Of a stretch of 64,000 nucleotides of DNA, positions 9,414 through 21,536 are shown piece after piece. The first letter of the stretch is position 1, and each line of letters begins with the position of its first letter. The position numbers and the translations under genes are program-made. The DNA comes from Rhizobiales bacterium GAS188. GTDB taxonomy: Bacteria; Pseudomonadota; Alphaproteobacteria; Rhizobiales; Beijerinckiaceae. The stretch spans positions 4,340,001 through 4,404,000 of the forward strand of contig FNSS01000001.1 in the NCBI GenBank assembly GCA_900104855.1, written 5' to 3'. The notes under the pieces are model-generated. The model did not search any database. It saw nothing but the letters and a program-made list of their open reading frames with translations, and had not been told where the DNA came from.

Positions 9414-9865
9414 GGGGAGAGGCCTCGGCTTCGCGCCGCGCCGTTCAAGTGAGGCCTCGCGCACGGCAAGGCTCGCGGTCGAACCGACAGAAGCGGTCGC
9501 GCATCCACGCCCCGTATCCGGATAGGGAGGGAAGCCTTTGGCCATGACTCGCCCCTGACGTCGCTTGGAAATAGTGTTCCAGCATGATTTGCGCTGACGC
9601 CAATTTTGGAGCCTCGGATGGAAGGTAGAATTCCTCCATTTCACAAATCCGTCAAACAGGCATCGTTGCCAATAAACAGCTAAGAAGCATTAACACTGTC
9701 CGCCAGCTTGCGAGGACGAGAGAATTAGGGAGTACTCACTAAGACCTATGGTCGCCGCATCGTCGGCGAGTCATGTTGAGTCATCGAGTTGAGGCGGAAA
9801 GCGCTGAGAACGGATCTGTCGGAAGTTTCGTCGTTAGCGGAAAATGTGGGCCGATGGGTGCGCCA
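9414..9865. other. Intergenic region between divergent exopolysaccharide operons
   Basis: About 450 bp between the minus-strand GT4 gene and the plus-strand secreted-protein gene. It is visibly more AT-rich around 9600-9740 than the flanking genes. Element D lies in it, on the minus-strand side. No convincing gene or RNA was seen; longer readings into this region have composition unlike coding sequence. It should hold the promoters of both operons, but I cannot place sigma-70 boxes with confidence. Confidence 0.6.
9675..9748 (-). promoter_or_regulatory. Candidate shared upstream element D (before exopolysaccharide operon)
   Basis: Read on the minus strand, 9748-9733 is TAGGTCTTAGTGAGTA and 9694-9675 is GTTAATGCTTCTTAGCTGTT. 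Compared with element C, 11 of 16 bases agree in the first box and about 12 of 15 in the core of the second. The spacing between boxes is about 10 bp (one helical turn) longer than in elements A-C, and there is no TATAGC at the matching place. This is the weakest of the four copies. Confidence 0.35.
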
Positions 9866-11158
9866 ATGAGTACATTACGGCGGCGTGTCGAGTTTGCGAT
9901 TGCCGTCCTGTTGCTGCCTCTGTCGCTAGGCGCGGCGCTAATGGTGCCCGGAGCCGGGCGTGAAGCACCGGGCTACGACAATCTGGCGAGGGCGCAAACG
10001 CTGGCCACGCCGCCTATGCCGAATCCCGGCTATCTCGAGCGAGCAGCGGACCCCGTATTCGGCACACCCTTTGTCCGGGTCACGAATCCGGGCGAGCAAC
10101 CCGAGCCCGGTCTTGGCTGCGGCTCGGCCTATTGCACGCATCGCTACTCCAGCGCGCAGGCCTGGAACGCGGATCAGAGCCTTTTGGTAATCGTCAATGG
10201 TTGCTCCGGATCCTGCTTCCTGGACGGTCACAGCTACAAGCCTCTGTTTCAGCGCACCGTGCCCAATGAATGCGAATGGCACCCCGTCGACCCGACGCTG
10301 ATGATCTGTGTCGACCAGAATGAGATTTATCTTTGGGCACCGGTGACCGACACCAGGACGACCGTCTATGCCCCGAGCGGATACAAGGACTTTGAATTCG
10401 GACCGTACAAGGGCAATCCGTCCCAGGACGGCAATCGATTGGTGGTGCGCGCCATGACCAGCGCAGGCTCGCGCGTGGCTTTCGCCTACGACATCTTGGA
10501 GCGGACCAAGTATCCGGACATCGAGCTGGCGGAACTGGTTGGCGAAAATGGCTATTGCGGCATCTCGCCTTCGGGCCGTTACATCTTCTGTTGGCAGGTC
10601 ATGCCCGACGAGACCAACGAAGCATATGTCTTCACTGTCGACGGGTTGCAAATTCAGCATTGGGCCGAGAACCACCGGCCCGGCCATGGCGACATGACGA
10701 TCGATGTCGATGGCGAGGACGTCTATGTGGGCACCAGCAAGGCTGATCCGGACAAATATCACATCATCAAACGTCGGCTGCGCGATGGCGCGGTCACCGA
10801 TCTTGCGCCCTACGGCGAAGGCCAACACGCCTCGCTGCGCAACACCAATCGCCCCGGCTGGGTTTTCCTGACCTATACGGGATCCTATGCCTCGGTCGCC
10901 GGACAGCAAGGTTGGGCGCCGTTCTACCAGGAAGTCGTGGCGCTGCGAATTGACGGAAGCGGCGAGATCCGACGGATTGTGCAGACCCGCGACGCCGAAT
11001 ACGACTATTGGGGAGAGGCTCACGCCTCTGCTTCGCCGGACGGCTCGCAGGTGATCTGGTCGAGCAATTGGGGGCAGCCCGGCGGCCCGGTGGCGGACTA
11101 TGTCGCACGGGTGTCATGGCCGGAGACGCAGCCGCGAGAAACCGCATCCTATCCGTGA
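9866..11158 (+). CDS. Secreted beta-propeller-like protein of unknown function
   Basis: 430 aa from MSTLRRRVEF, chosen because it gives a short basic n-region followed by a hydrophobic stretch (IAVLLLPLSLGAALMV), i.e. a signal peptide or anchor. An in-frame ATG at 9854 and a longer start at 9773 are possible; none has a strong ribosome site. The mature part is rich in short beta-strand blocks with W, D and G (WNADQSLLVI, WHPVDPTLMIC, SASPDGSQVIWSS) resembling WD40/TolB-like propeller blades, and has paired cysteines (GCGSAYC, GCSGSC). I do not recognise a family. It lies 21 bp before the export-protein gene and is probably co-transcribed with it, so a periplasmic or outer-surface role in exopolysaccharide export is plausible. 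Confidence 0.7.
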   Translation: MSTLRRRVEFAIAVLLLPLSLGAALMVPGAGREAPGYDNLARAQTLATPPMPNPGYLERAADPVFGTPFVRVTNPGEQPEPGLGCGSAYCTHRYSSAQAWNADQSLLVIVNGCSGSCFLDGHSYKPLFQRTVPNECEWHPVDPTLMICVDQNEIYLWAPVTDTRTTVYAPSGYKDFEFGPYKGNPSQDGNRLVVRAMTSAGSRVAFAYDILERTKYPDIELAELVGENGYCGISPSGRYIFCWQVMPDETNEAYVFTVDGLQIQHWAENHRPGHGDMTIDVDGEDVYVGTSKADPDKYHIIKRRLRDGAVTDLAPYGEGQHASLRNTNRPGWVFLTYTGSYASVAGQQGWAPFYQEVVALRIDGSGEIRRIVQTRDAEYDYWGEAHASASPDGSQVIWSSNWGQPGGPVADYVARVSWPETQPRETASYP

Positions 11159-11179
11159 CTGGAGCCACATGAGGGCCGC

Positions 11180-12457
11180 ATGTCAAACATCCGATTGCTC
11201 CCTTGCGCGAAGGCTCCCTGCATCGCGGGGCTGATGTCGGTGATAGGCCTCCTGTTTTCCGCCCATCCGGCGAAGGCTGAATATCACCTGGACGTCGGAG
11301 ACGTCATCGAAATCGCTGTGGCAAGGGTGCCGGAATTGCAGCGCCGAGTCTCGGTTCAGCTGGACGGCAGCATCTCCTCGCCGCTGCTCGGGACGATCAT
11401 TGTCCGGGGGCTTTCACCGATGGAAGCCCAGGCCAAGATCCAGGCCACTCTCTCCACCAGTGTCATCCGCCAGAGGACGCCGGACGGGCGTGAGGACACC
11501 GTGATGATCGAGCCCTACGAGGTGAGCGCGACCGTCGTCGAGTATCGCCCGATCTATGTGAATGGAGATGTGGCCAAGCCTGGGGATCACCCCTATCGTC
11601 CGCTCATGACGGTGCGCCAGGCCATTGCCTTGTCGGGCGGCTACGATTTCATGCACGCGCTGATCAATATCCCATTTCTGCAGGCGGCCGATCTGCAAAG
11701 CGATTACGAGTCGCTTTGGATGGAGTCCGCCAAGGAGCAAGTTCTGACCGCGCGCCTGAAGGCAGAGCTCGAGGGCAAGGATAGTCTCGACCAGAGCGTT
11801 CGGATCGATGTTCCCGTTCCTCAAACGGCGATTTCGGAGCTCGTCAGATTGGCAAGCGAGCAGCTGAAGACCAGGGTCGCCGATTATCGGCGTGAGAAGG
11901 CTTTTCTTCAGCGTGGCATCGAGCAAGCCGGCCGGCAACTCGGTGTGCTGTCCGAGCAGGAGGCCACTGAGGCCCAAGGTGTGCAGGCGGATGCCGAGGA
12001 GCTCAAGAGAGCGATGGAGCTCTTCAGCAAAGGCAACTTGATCAGCACGCGCGTCACCGACGCAAGGCGGGCCGTGCTGCTGTCGTCGACGCGCAAGCTG
12101 CAGACGACTGCGGAGTTGATGCAGGTGCGCAAGCAACAGGACGATTTCGCCAGGCAACTCGAGAGGCTTGACGATCAGCGCAAGATTGCGCTCCTCCAGG
12201 AGCTGCAAGATGCGGGCGTTCGGCTCGCCGAAATCCGATCGAAGTTGCAGGGCGCGCGCGACAAGATTCAATACGCGACGGCGGTGGCGTCGCAGCGCGC
12301 AAGCAGCAGTTCCGGCAAGCCACGGCTCACCGTGCTGCGGAAAGGTGAGAAGGGCTGGGAAAGCTCTCTCGCGAGCGAGGAGTTCGAGCTCCAGCCGGGC
12401 GACGTGATCGAAGTCGCTCTGCAATACGAGCACGCTGTCGGACTATCCACCCGCTGA
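11180..12457 (+). CDS. Outer-membrane polysaccharide export protein (ExoF/Wza-like)
   Basis: 425 aa. The signal peptide ends near AKA-EYH (residue about 34). It is followed by the Poly_export domain (LDVGDVIEI, then LDGSISSPLLGTI) and an SLBB-type segment (PIYVNGDVAKPGDHPYRP, about 129-146). Residues about 200-370 are a long charged coiled coil, and the C-terminus ends in a second export-domain-like stretch (FELQPGDVIEVAL). This order and length match ExoF-type proteins of rhizobia rather than the shorter Wza lipoproteins; no lipobox cysteine follows the signal. It probably forms or contacts the outer-membrane exit for the polysaccharide made by the minus-strand operon. A GAGG lies about 8 nt before the ATG. 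Confidence 0.85.
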   Translation: MSNIRLLPCAKAPCIAGLMSVIGLLFSAHPAKAEYHLDVGDVIEIAVARVPELQRRVSVQLDGSISSPLLGTIIVRGLSPMEAQAKIQATLSTSVIRQRTPDGREDTVMIEPYEVSATVVEYRPIYVNGDVAKPGDHPYRPLMTVRQAIALSGGYDFMHALINIPFLQAADLQSDYESLWMESAKEQVLTARLKAELEGKDSLDQSVRIDVPVPQTAISELVRLASEQLKTRVADYRREKAFLQRGIEQAGRQLGVLSEQEATEAQGVQADAEELKRAMELFSKGNLISTRVTDARRAVLLSSTRKLQTTAELMQVRKQQDDFARQLERLDDQRKIALLQELQDAGVRLAEIRSKLQGARDKIQYATAVASQRASSSSGKPRLTVLRKGEKGWESSLASEEFELQPGDVIEVALQYEHAVGLSTR

Positions 12458-12472
12458 GGCGAGCTCGACTTC

Positions 12473-12496
12473 AAGCCACCCCTTCAGGGCGGGCTT
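12473..12496. terminator. Hairpin between convergent genes
   Basis: AAGCC(A)C-CCC / GGG-(C)-G-GGCTT forms a stem of about nine pairs with single bulges around a TTCA loop. It lies in the 38-bp gap between the convergent export-protein and hldE genes and touches the hldE stop. No clear T-run follows on either strand, so efficiency is uncertain. Confidence 0.4.
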
Positions 12497-13977
12497 CATT
12501 CCGCCGCCCGGCGCGAGGGCGGATCGCCGGCCCGAGCGCTGTCGATGATGGCGGTCGTCGAGAAGCCTTCGACGATCTTCACGATCAAGACCTTGCCGCC
12601 TCTCTCCTCGACGAAATCCGCGCCGACGATCTCATGGCGCCGATAATCTCCGCCCTTGGCGAGCAAATCGGGTGTCAGCGCCCGGATCAACTGCGCCGGT
12701 GTCTCCTCTTCGAAGATCACGACCGCATCGACCGCCCGCAGGCCGAGGAGCACGCGGGCTCGCGCCTCGGCCGTGTTGATGGGCCGGCCCGGCCCCTTCA
12801 GAAGCCGCACCGAAGCGTCCGCGTTCAACCCGACGATCAAGCGATCGCAGTTCCGCGCGACCTGATCGAGAAGCTGGACATGTCCGCCATGGAGAATGTC
12901 GAAACAGCCATTGGTGAAGCCGACCGACCAGCCGCTCTCGCGCCAGCGCCGGCGCTGCTCGACCGCCGCCTCGAGGCTCATCAATCGATGCCGGCCCTCG
13001 CCTGCAATGTCGCGCGCCCGCAACGCGTCTCGCAGCTCATCGGTGCTGACACAAGACGCGCCCTGCTTGCCGACCGAGATTCCGGCCGCGATATTGGCGA
13101 GCATCGCGGCCTCCGGGGGCGCATGACCGGCCGCCATGGCGCTGGCGAATGTGGCGATGACCGTGTCGCCGGCGCCCGACACGTCAAACACCTCGCGCGG
13201 CGAGGCGCGGAGATGGAGCGCCGGAGAGCCGCTGCGGAACAAGGTCATGCCTTCTTCCGAACGGGTGACCAGGATCGCGGCGGACGACGCCGAGGACGCT
13301 GCTTGCGAAGCGCGCTCGACCGCGGCGTCGTCATCGACGGGAAGCCCGGTCGCTTCATGAAGCTCCTTGCGATTGGGCGTCAGGTAATCCGCCCCGCGAT
13401 AGAAGCCGAAGTCGCGCCGCTTCGGATCGACGAAGACAGGCTTGCCGGCGAGGCTTGCTGCCGCGATCAGGGCGCGGAAGGTCGCTTCGACGACCACGCC
13501 CTTGGCATAATCCGACACCACGACGACATCCGTCCGGGTGATCGCATCTTTGAGCTGCTCGACGAGGGCGCGGCCGATCTCGGCCGGGACCGGAACCACC
13601 GTTTCCGTGTCGACACGCAGCACATGGTGCCCGCCGGCGATGAACCGCGTCTTGACCGTGGTGCCGCGGCTGGGGTCGACGACCGCAAGCAATGTCACTG
13701 CGGGCGAAGAGGCGGCGAGCGCCTGGCGCAAATGCTCGGCATGGGCATCGTCGCCGATCACGCCGCATAAGGTGACCCTCGCCCCCAGCGCCGCGGCGTT
13801 CGCCGCCACATTGCTCGCGCCTCCCGGCATGTAGCGGTGCTCGGCGCGCAGGAAGACCGGAATGGGCGCCTCAGGCGAAATGCGGCCGACGCTCCCCATC
13901 ACGTATTCGTCGAGCATGACGTCGCCGAATACCAGCACACGTGCCCGCGAAAAATCGGGGATCCGCATCTCTCCCAT
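12496..13977 (-). CDS. hldE: Bifunctional D-beta-heptose 7-phosphate kinase / heptose 1-phosphate adenylyltransferase
   Basis: 493 aa with both HldE domains intact. The N-terminal ribokinase-family domain has GGASNVA (52-58) and DVSGAGDT (265-272, catalytic Asp). The C-terminal nucleotidyltransferase has FTNGCFDILHGGH (354-366). Together they make ADP-heptose from heptose 7-phosphate (with the GmhB phosphatase acting between). A strong AGGAGG lies 8 nt before the start. It is 18 bp after the HlyD gene and so is the last gene of the giant-1/T1SS operon rather than lying in a lipopolysaccharide core locus. That context raises the possibility that ADP-heptose is used on the secreted giant proteins. 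A housekeeping LPS role is the alternative. Confidence 0.95.
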   Translation of the reverse strand: MGEMRIPDFSRARVLVFGDVMLDEYVMGSVGRISPEAPIPVFLRAEHRYMPGGASNVAANAAALGARVTLCGVIGDDAHAEHLRQALAASSPAVTLLAVVDPSRGTTVKTRFIAGGHHVLRVDTETVVPVPAEIGRALVEQLKDAITRTDVVVVSDYAKGVVVEATFRALIAAASLAGKPVFVDPKRRDFGFYRGADYLTPNRKELHEATGLPVDDDAAVERASQAASSASSAAILVTRSEEGMTLFRSGSPALHLRASPREVFDVSGAGDTVIATFASAMAAGHAPPEAAMLANIAAGISVGKQGASCVSTDELRDALRARDIAGEGRHRLMSLEAAVEQRRRWRESGWSVGFTNGCFDILHGGHVQLLDQVARNCDRLIVGLNADASVRLLKGPGRPINTAEARARVLLGLRAVDAVVIFEEETPAQLIRALTPDLLAKGGDYRRHEIVGADFVEERGGKVLIVKIVEGFSTTAIIDSARAGDPPSRRAAE

Positions 13978-13995
13978 CGCTTCGACCTCCTCTCT

Positions 13996-15452
13996 TCACC
14001 GCTCCTTCATGGCTTCGGAGCCGATCTGGACGAGGGGCGAGAAGACATATTCGAGGATGCGCCGGCTGCCGGTGCGGATCTCGACCGTGACCGCCATGCC
14101 GGCGCCGAGCGGAACCTTGGTGCCGTCGACATTGATCAGCGTCTGGTCCAGCGCGAGCGTGACGGGGAAGACGAGGTTCTGGGTGCGCTGAGCGCCATTG
14201 GGCAGGCGCGCCGCCCTCCGGGTCGGGTCCTTCTCCAGCTGATCGGCGTCGGGCTCGGGAATCGCATCGCGCGCGACGCGCGTCACCCTGGCATCGATCG
14301 TGCCGTAGCGGCTGAAGGGGAAGCTTTCGATCTTGACGATCGCCGGCTCGCCTTCCTTGACGAAGCCGATATCCTTGTTCGGCAGATAGGCCTCGATCTC
14401 GAGCGTCGTCCCTTCCGGCACGATGCTCATCAGCTCCTGCCCGGATGTGACGATCTGGCCAACCGTGGTCAAGGTCGAGGCTTGCACCGTGCCATCGATC
14501 GGGCTGGTGAGCGTCATGTGGCTGAGCCGCGCCTTGGCCTTGATCAGCTTCTCCTGGAGATCCGCCGCCTGGCGCTCGGCCTCGGCCGCCTTCTGGGCAT
14601 TCTCGGCGATGAAGGTGTCGGTGGTCTTCTGAATGTCCTTGAGGACGACGCCGAGATTGGCCTCCGCCTCGGCGAGCTGGCCCTTCTGCTGCGCCAAGGT
14701 GGTCTTCTGATATTGCAGCGTCTCGGTGGCGTCGATCAGGTTCGACTTCGACCCGGCATTCATATCGACGAGCTGCGCGCGCATCGTGACGCGTTGCTGC
14801 AAGGTCGCGATCAACTGCTCCTGCGCCACGATCGTCGTCGCGAGGCGCTCATGCTCGGCCCGCTTCTGCTGCGCCTGCGCCGAGAGGCTGGCGATCTGAG
14901 CGTCGAGCTGCGCGAGATCGGCGGTGAATACCCGCTCCTCACGCCGCCGGATCGCAGCGGGTGTCTCCGCCGGCCAGACGATATCGAGCCTGGTCGAGAT
15001 CGGCATCGTCTGCGCCGCCTTGATGGCTGCCTCGCGCCGCAAAGCCTCGGCGCGGTAGGAGGCGAGGCTGGCGGCGCTCGCCGCCACATCGGCCGCCGCC
15101 TCGCTGGGGTCGAGCTCCACGAGCACGTCGCCGGCGCGGACCCGCATGCCGTTCTCGGCCCTGGTCGCCTGCACCCGGCTCGTCTCCAGCGGCTGGATCA
15201 CCTTGACGTGCCCGGTCGGCTGCAGCTTGCCCTGCGCCACGGCGATGATGTCGATATGCCCGAGATAGGACCAGACGAGCGCCACCGCGAAGAAGGAGCA
15301 GATCAGCAGGAGCAGCCCCATCTTGATCGGCGAGGGCGGCGTCTCCAGGATTTCGAGGGCGGCCGGCAGGAACTCGCGATCGGACGCCCCTGGCTTCTTC
15401 GTCTGCACCCGCTTCGCCGGCACCGGCGTCGAGGCCACCTTGGCGTGCACGG

Positions 15453-15456
<4 letters not shown>
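13996..15456 (-). CDS. T1SS membrane-fusion (HlyD family) protein, system 1
   Basis: 486 aa from MTVHAKV. The start overlaps the ABC gene stop as ATGA; a longer in-frame reading runs into the ABC gene and is rejected. Residues about 10-45 contain the conserved lead-in FLPAALEILETPPSP and a single transmembrane helix (MGLLLLICSFFAVALVW). A lipoyl-like half motif (VKVIQPLETSRVQ) follows, then a long periplasmic coiled coil (about 150-330), the second half motif (SPIDGTVQ) and the C-terminal RTGSRRILEYVFSPL signature of HlyD. It bridges the inner-membrane ABC protein and a TolC-like channel that is not encoded in this window. Confidence 0.92.
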
Positions 15457-17621
<2,165 letters not shown>

Positions 17622-17640
17622 CGGATTCCAAGATCCACGG

Positions 17641-20600
17641 TCATGCGAGCTTGAATCCGCTCTCGATTTGTGAGCTGAGATGGGACATGGCCTCCGGGCT
17701 TTCGGCGATGTTGACGGCGACCGAGGCGCGCGAAGCGCCCTGGTTGAGCGAGTTGATCCAGTATTGCCCGCCCAGAGGGTCAATTGAGCGGCCGAGCGCC
17801 CCCTCATAGAGGGCATTCACGAACTGCGTATTGTCCGGCGTGCCGAAGTTCTGGGCGTATTCGGCCGAGTTGAGGAAATCCGCCGCGATTTTCGTGAGCG
17901 GATCGCCCTGGGCAAAGTCATTCTCCCAATAGGCAAGCGAGCTGGCGTCGGGCGCCCGGCCCAGAATGCCGTAAAAGAGCCGCGCTACCTCTGCGTCCGC
18001 TTGGCTCGGCACGAACACGCCGGCTTGGAAGACCGGTGCGAGGTCGTTTTGAGCCTCGTTCGACAGGGCAATATCGACGGCGGTCTGCGCGCGCGTATTC
18101 GCGCCGTTCGCGAGCTGGGTGTCCCAATAGGAGAGGCTCGAGGCATCGGCGTGACGATGCAGCCCGTTCTGGTAGAGCTGATCGACGAAGCCGCTGTCGG
18201 AGCTCTGCGTGTAGGGGCCGAATTTCGACGTGTATTCGTCCGAGGCCAGGAAGTCCCGGGCGATGGAGGTGATCGGGGCCCCGCCCTCGAACTGGGCGGT
18301 CCAGTATTCATAGCTGAGGACGTCCGGGGCGCGGCCGAGAATGGTTTCGTAAAGCGCGTAGATGTCGCCGCCCGGGCTCGTCACGTCATGCGTCACCGTC
18401 CCGAACAGGTTCAGGGCCGACGGCGAGGGGACCGTGAAAGTGACGGCGTTGCTCGTTCCGACATTGCCGGCCGCATCCGTGTCCTGCGCGGTCAGCGTGT
18501 TGGCGCCATTGGCCAAGGTGATGCCGGCGCTCCAGCTGCCATTCGCCTGAACCGTCGCCGTCCCGGCTCGGGTCGAGCCGTCGAACACCGTCACTGTCGA
18601 GCCGGCATCATCGATGCCGACGGTTCCGGTTACGATCTGCGTCGCCTGGATGGTAACGCCGCCCGCGCTGGTGATCGTCACAGCCGGCGCCGTGGTCTCG
18701 ATCTGCAAGATGCCGGCCGGATTGTAGTTGGTCGCGCCCGACAGATCGGCGTTGGTCTTCGCCCCGTCCTGCACCGTCGCCCCGTTCGGATTGAACGAGG
18801 ATACGACGAGGTCGGGCGTGTTTTGGCCAGTCGCGACCGTGTAGCTGAAGGTCAGGGCAGTGGTGCCGGTCCCCCCGATATAGCTCGCCGTGCCGCCATC
18901 ATTGAGCGCCAGCGTCGGCACCCCGCCGGCAACCGTCACCGCCTCGCTGAAATTGACCGTCAGGTTGACGATTTTGCCGGCGTTGAGGGCACCGTTGCCG
19001 TTGGTGATCCCTGCTCCGGAGGTCACGATCGAGCTTACGGACGGCGCCGTGATGATGAAGATGCCGGTCGCTCCGTCCCCGGTGGCCTGGAAACCCGGGC
19101 TGCCGAGGCTGGAGGTCTGGAAGTCCAGGCTCGCCACCTGGTTGGCGCTGTTCGACACCTGCAGCACGCCCGTCGACGCATTGTAGTTGAACTTCACGCC
19201 GGTTGAGGAAAAGTTCTTGAGATCGATCTTGTCGCCGGTGACGAAGTGTTGCAGCTGCGTTCCCGCATAGGATGCGGTGCCGACATTGGTGCCGAACAAT
19301 GCGGCATTGTCGATGATCAGCTCACTGCTGCCCAGGAAATTGACTTGCGTGTGCGTGCCGGTGGCTGCGGCAAATTCAAGCGTGGCGGCGCTGCCGAGTT
19401 GGAAGAGGCCGGTGCTGCTTGGATCAAGAGCCGTCGACACGTCGAGCGAGCCGGCGATGCCGATTGTGCCGTTTAGGATATTCGCGCCATTGAGCGTCCA
19501 GCTCGCGCCGGCATCGACGGCAAGGACCTGGAAATTGTTGAACGAGCCGGTGCCCACTCCGCCGATCGTGCCGGTGCCGCTGGCGAGCTCTAGCGTGTTC
19601 GTGCCGGTGCCGCCGCCGACCCTGCCGACGAACACCGCGCCGGGATCAACCACGAGCCGATTGGTGGCGCTCCCCGCGAAGTCGATGGCGTAAGTCCCGC
19701 CCGAAATCGTGCCGGCATTCGTCACCGTGCCGGAACCGCCCGTGAGGAAGACGCCGAAGGCGCTGCCCGAGATGGTCGCGCCGGCAAGGTTCGTGATGCT
19801 GCCGCCGCTCTCGAGATCGGCGCCGGCGCCAGCCGTCGCGCTGATGCTGCCGGCATTGCTGAGCGTTCCGGCCCCCCCTTGCACAAAAACGCCAGCGATC
19901 TGGCCCGAGATGGAGGCTGAGGCGGCGTTCGTGACGCTGCCGCCGGCCTCGAGACCGACACCATGGGAACCCGAGATGCTGCCGCTGTTGCTCAGCGTCC
20001 CGAGAGCGCCAGTGGTGAAGACGCCGAACGCTGCGCCCGAGATCGAGCCGCCCGAATTGTTCGTGATGCTGCCCCCACCCGAGAGGTCGACGCCCGCGCC
20101 ACTCGTTCCCGCCGCACTGATGCTGCCGCTGTTGATGACCGTCCCTGACGCTCCCGTTCCGACATAGACACCAACGCTGCCGCCCTTGATCGATGCGCCT
20201 GCGCTGTTAGTGACGCTGCCACCTTTGACCAGCTCGACGCCGCCGTATTTCACGCTCGCAATGCTGCCAGTATTCGTGATGGTGCCGCCGGCTCCGGTGA
20301 TGAAGACCCCGAACGAATTGCCGGAGACGGACCCGGTCGAATTGTTCGTGACGCTGCCGCCATCGGCGAGATCGATACCGGCGCTGCCTGTCCCGCTGGC
20401 GCTGATGCTGCCGCTGTTGGTGACCGTGCCTGCGGCTCGGTATTTGACATAGACGCCAATGCTGGCACCCGAAATGGAAGCGCCGGCGGCGTTCGTGACC
20501 ATGCCGCCGAGCCCCAGAACGACCCCGTCATAGGTCGCGCCCGAGATGCTGCCGTAGTTCGCAAGCGTGGTGAAGCTGCCCTCCAGAAAGGCGCCGAATT

Positions 20601-21498
20601 TGTGGCCCGTGATGGTCCCTGTCGAAGCGTTCGTGACGCTGCCGCCGTTCATCAGATAGACGCCGGTGCCGTCCGTCCCTGTCCCCGTGATATGGCCCGC
20701 ATTCGTGAGCGTCCCGGCCTGGCCCTGGAAAAAGACGCCAGCGCCCAGTGCCGAGATGGATCCGGTGGCGGCGTTCGACAGACTGCCGCCGCCCGCCATC
20801 AGCACCCCGTGATGATTGGGTCCCGCAATGTTGCCCGCATTCGTGACCGTTCCGCTGCCGCCGGTGATGAAAATGCCGGCCCCGAGGGTGCCGAGGCCCG
20901 TAATGGAAGCGCCCGAGGCGTTCGTTACGCTGCCGCCGGCGAAGAGAGCGACGCCGTCGTCGACCGTCGCGAGGATGGTGCCGGAGTTCGCGACCGTCCC
21001 GATGGCGCCTTGGATGATGACGCCGTCCTCACCGCCCGTGATCGAGCTGGTGTTGGTCACCAGGCCCCCGGCTCCAAAGCCGACGCCATAGGCCACGCCG
21101 GAGATCGTGCTGTGGTTCGTCACCGTACCCGCAGCGCCCGTGATGTAGACGCCCGCACCGGAACTTAATCCAACTCCAAGGGCGCCGAGGCCCGAGATGG
21201 ACCCGCCGACGTTGTTCGTCACGCTGCCCCCGGCGTGGAGCGCAAGAGCATCCTTGCCCGAAATCGAGCCGGTGTTGCCGATGATGCCGCTGCTGGCCAG
21301 CGATACGCCATTGCCGCCGGTGGCGGAAGCGGAGACCACGCCGGCATTCGAGATGGTCCAGGTGGTGCCGGTTCCCCCGTCGATGCCGTCGGCAGCCCCC
21401 GTCGAGGTCACCGTGCCCGTGCTGGTGATGTAGAGAGGATTGTCGGCCGTGCCCAGGACCACCGGACCGATCGTGCTGCTGTTGATCGTTTTCGACAT
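17641..21498 (-). CDS. Giant secreted repeat protein 1 (beta-helix, Ig-like, DUF4214)
   Basis: 1285 aa. The N-terminus MSKTI..SS.IGPVVLG is shared with giants 2 and 3 and is not a Sec signal. Residues about 60-640 are imperfect 20-25-residue repeats of the type GTVTNSGSIS / GGSVTNAAGASISG, rich in G, S, T, N and A, predicting a right-handed beta-helix. A conserved linker domain with GDKIDLKNF is followed by one Ig-like unit of about 207 residues (NGNGALNAGKIVNLTVNFSEA). The C-terminal about 240 residues hold three DUF4214-type blocks (ILGRAPD...YW...A.DFL.S.EY), seen in T1SS substrates. No RTX nonapeptides are present. AAGGAG lies 9 nt before the ATG. The downstream ABC/HlyD pair probably exports it; an adhesin or surface-matrix role is inferred. 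Confidence 0.88.
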   Translation of the reverse strand: MSKTINSSTIGPVVLGTADNPLYITSTGTVTSTGAADGIDGGTGTTWTISNAGVVSASATGGNGVSLASSGIIGNTGSISGKDALALHAGGSVTNNVGGSISGLGALGVGLSSGAGVYITGAAGTVTNHSTISGVAYGVGFGAGGLVTNTSSITGGEDGVIIQGAIGTVANSGTILATVDDGVALFAGGSVTNASGASITGLGTLGAGIFITGGSGTVTNAGNIAGPNHHGVLMAGGGSLSNAATGSISALGAGVFFQGQAGTLTNAGHITGTGTDGTGVYLMNGGSVTNASTGTITGHKFGAFLEGSFTTLANYGSISGATYDGVVLGLGGMVTNAAGASISGASIGVYVKYRAAGTVTNSGSISASGTGSAGIDLADGGSVTNNSTGSVSGNSFGVFITGAGGTITNTGSIASVKYGGVELVKGGSVTNSAGASIKGGSVGVYVGTGASGTVINSGSISAAGTSGAGVDLSGGGSITNNSGGSISGAAFGVFTTGALGTLSNSGSISGSHGVGLEAGGSVTNAASASISGQIAGVFVQGGAGTLSNAGSISATAGAGADLESGGSITNLAGATISGSAFGVFLTGGSGTVTNAGTISGGTYAIDFAGSATNRLVVDPGAVFVGRVGGGTGTNTLELASGTGTIGGVGTGSFNNFQVLAVDAGASWTLNGANILNGTIGIAGSLDVSTALDPSSTGLFQLGSAATLEFAAATGTHTQVNFLGSSELIIDNAALFGTNVGTASYAGTQLQHFVTGDKIDLKNFSSTGVKFNYNASTGVLQVSNSANQVASLDFQTSSLGSPGFQATGDGATGIFIITAPSVSSIVTSGAGITNGNGALNAGKIVNLTVNFSEAVTVAGGVPTLALNDGGTASYIGGTGTTALTFSYTVATGQNTPDLVVSSFNPNGATVQDGAKTNADLSGATNYNPAGILQIETTAPAVTITSAGGVTIQATQIVTGTVGIDDAGSTVTVFDGSTRAGTATVQANGSWSAGITLANGANTLTAQDTDAAGNVGTSNAVTFTVPSPSALNLFGTVTHDVTSPGGDIYALYETILGRAPDVLSYEYWTAQFEGGAPITSIARDFLASDEYTSKFGPYTQSSDSGFVDQLYQNGLHRHADASSLSYWDTQLANGANTRAQTAVDIALSNEAQNDLAPVFQAGVFVPSQADAEVARLFYGILGRAPDASSLAYWENDFAQGDPLTKIAADFLNSAEYAQNFGTPDNTQFVNALYEGALGRSIDPLGGQYWINSLNQGASRASVAVNIAESPEAMSHLSSQIESGFKLA

Positions 21499-21536
21499 CG
21501 GGCGTCTCCTTAATCGTCAGCCGGCGGCAATCGCGG

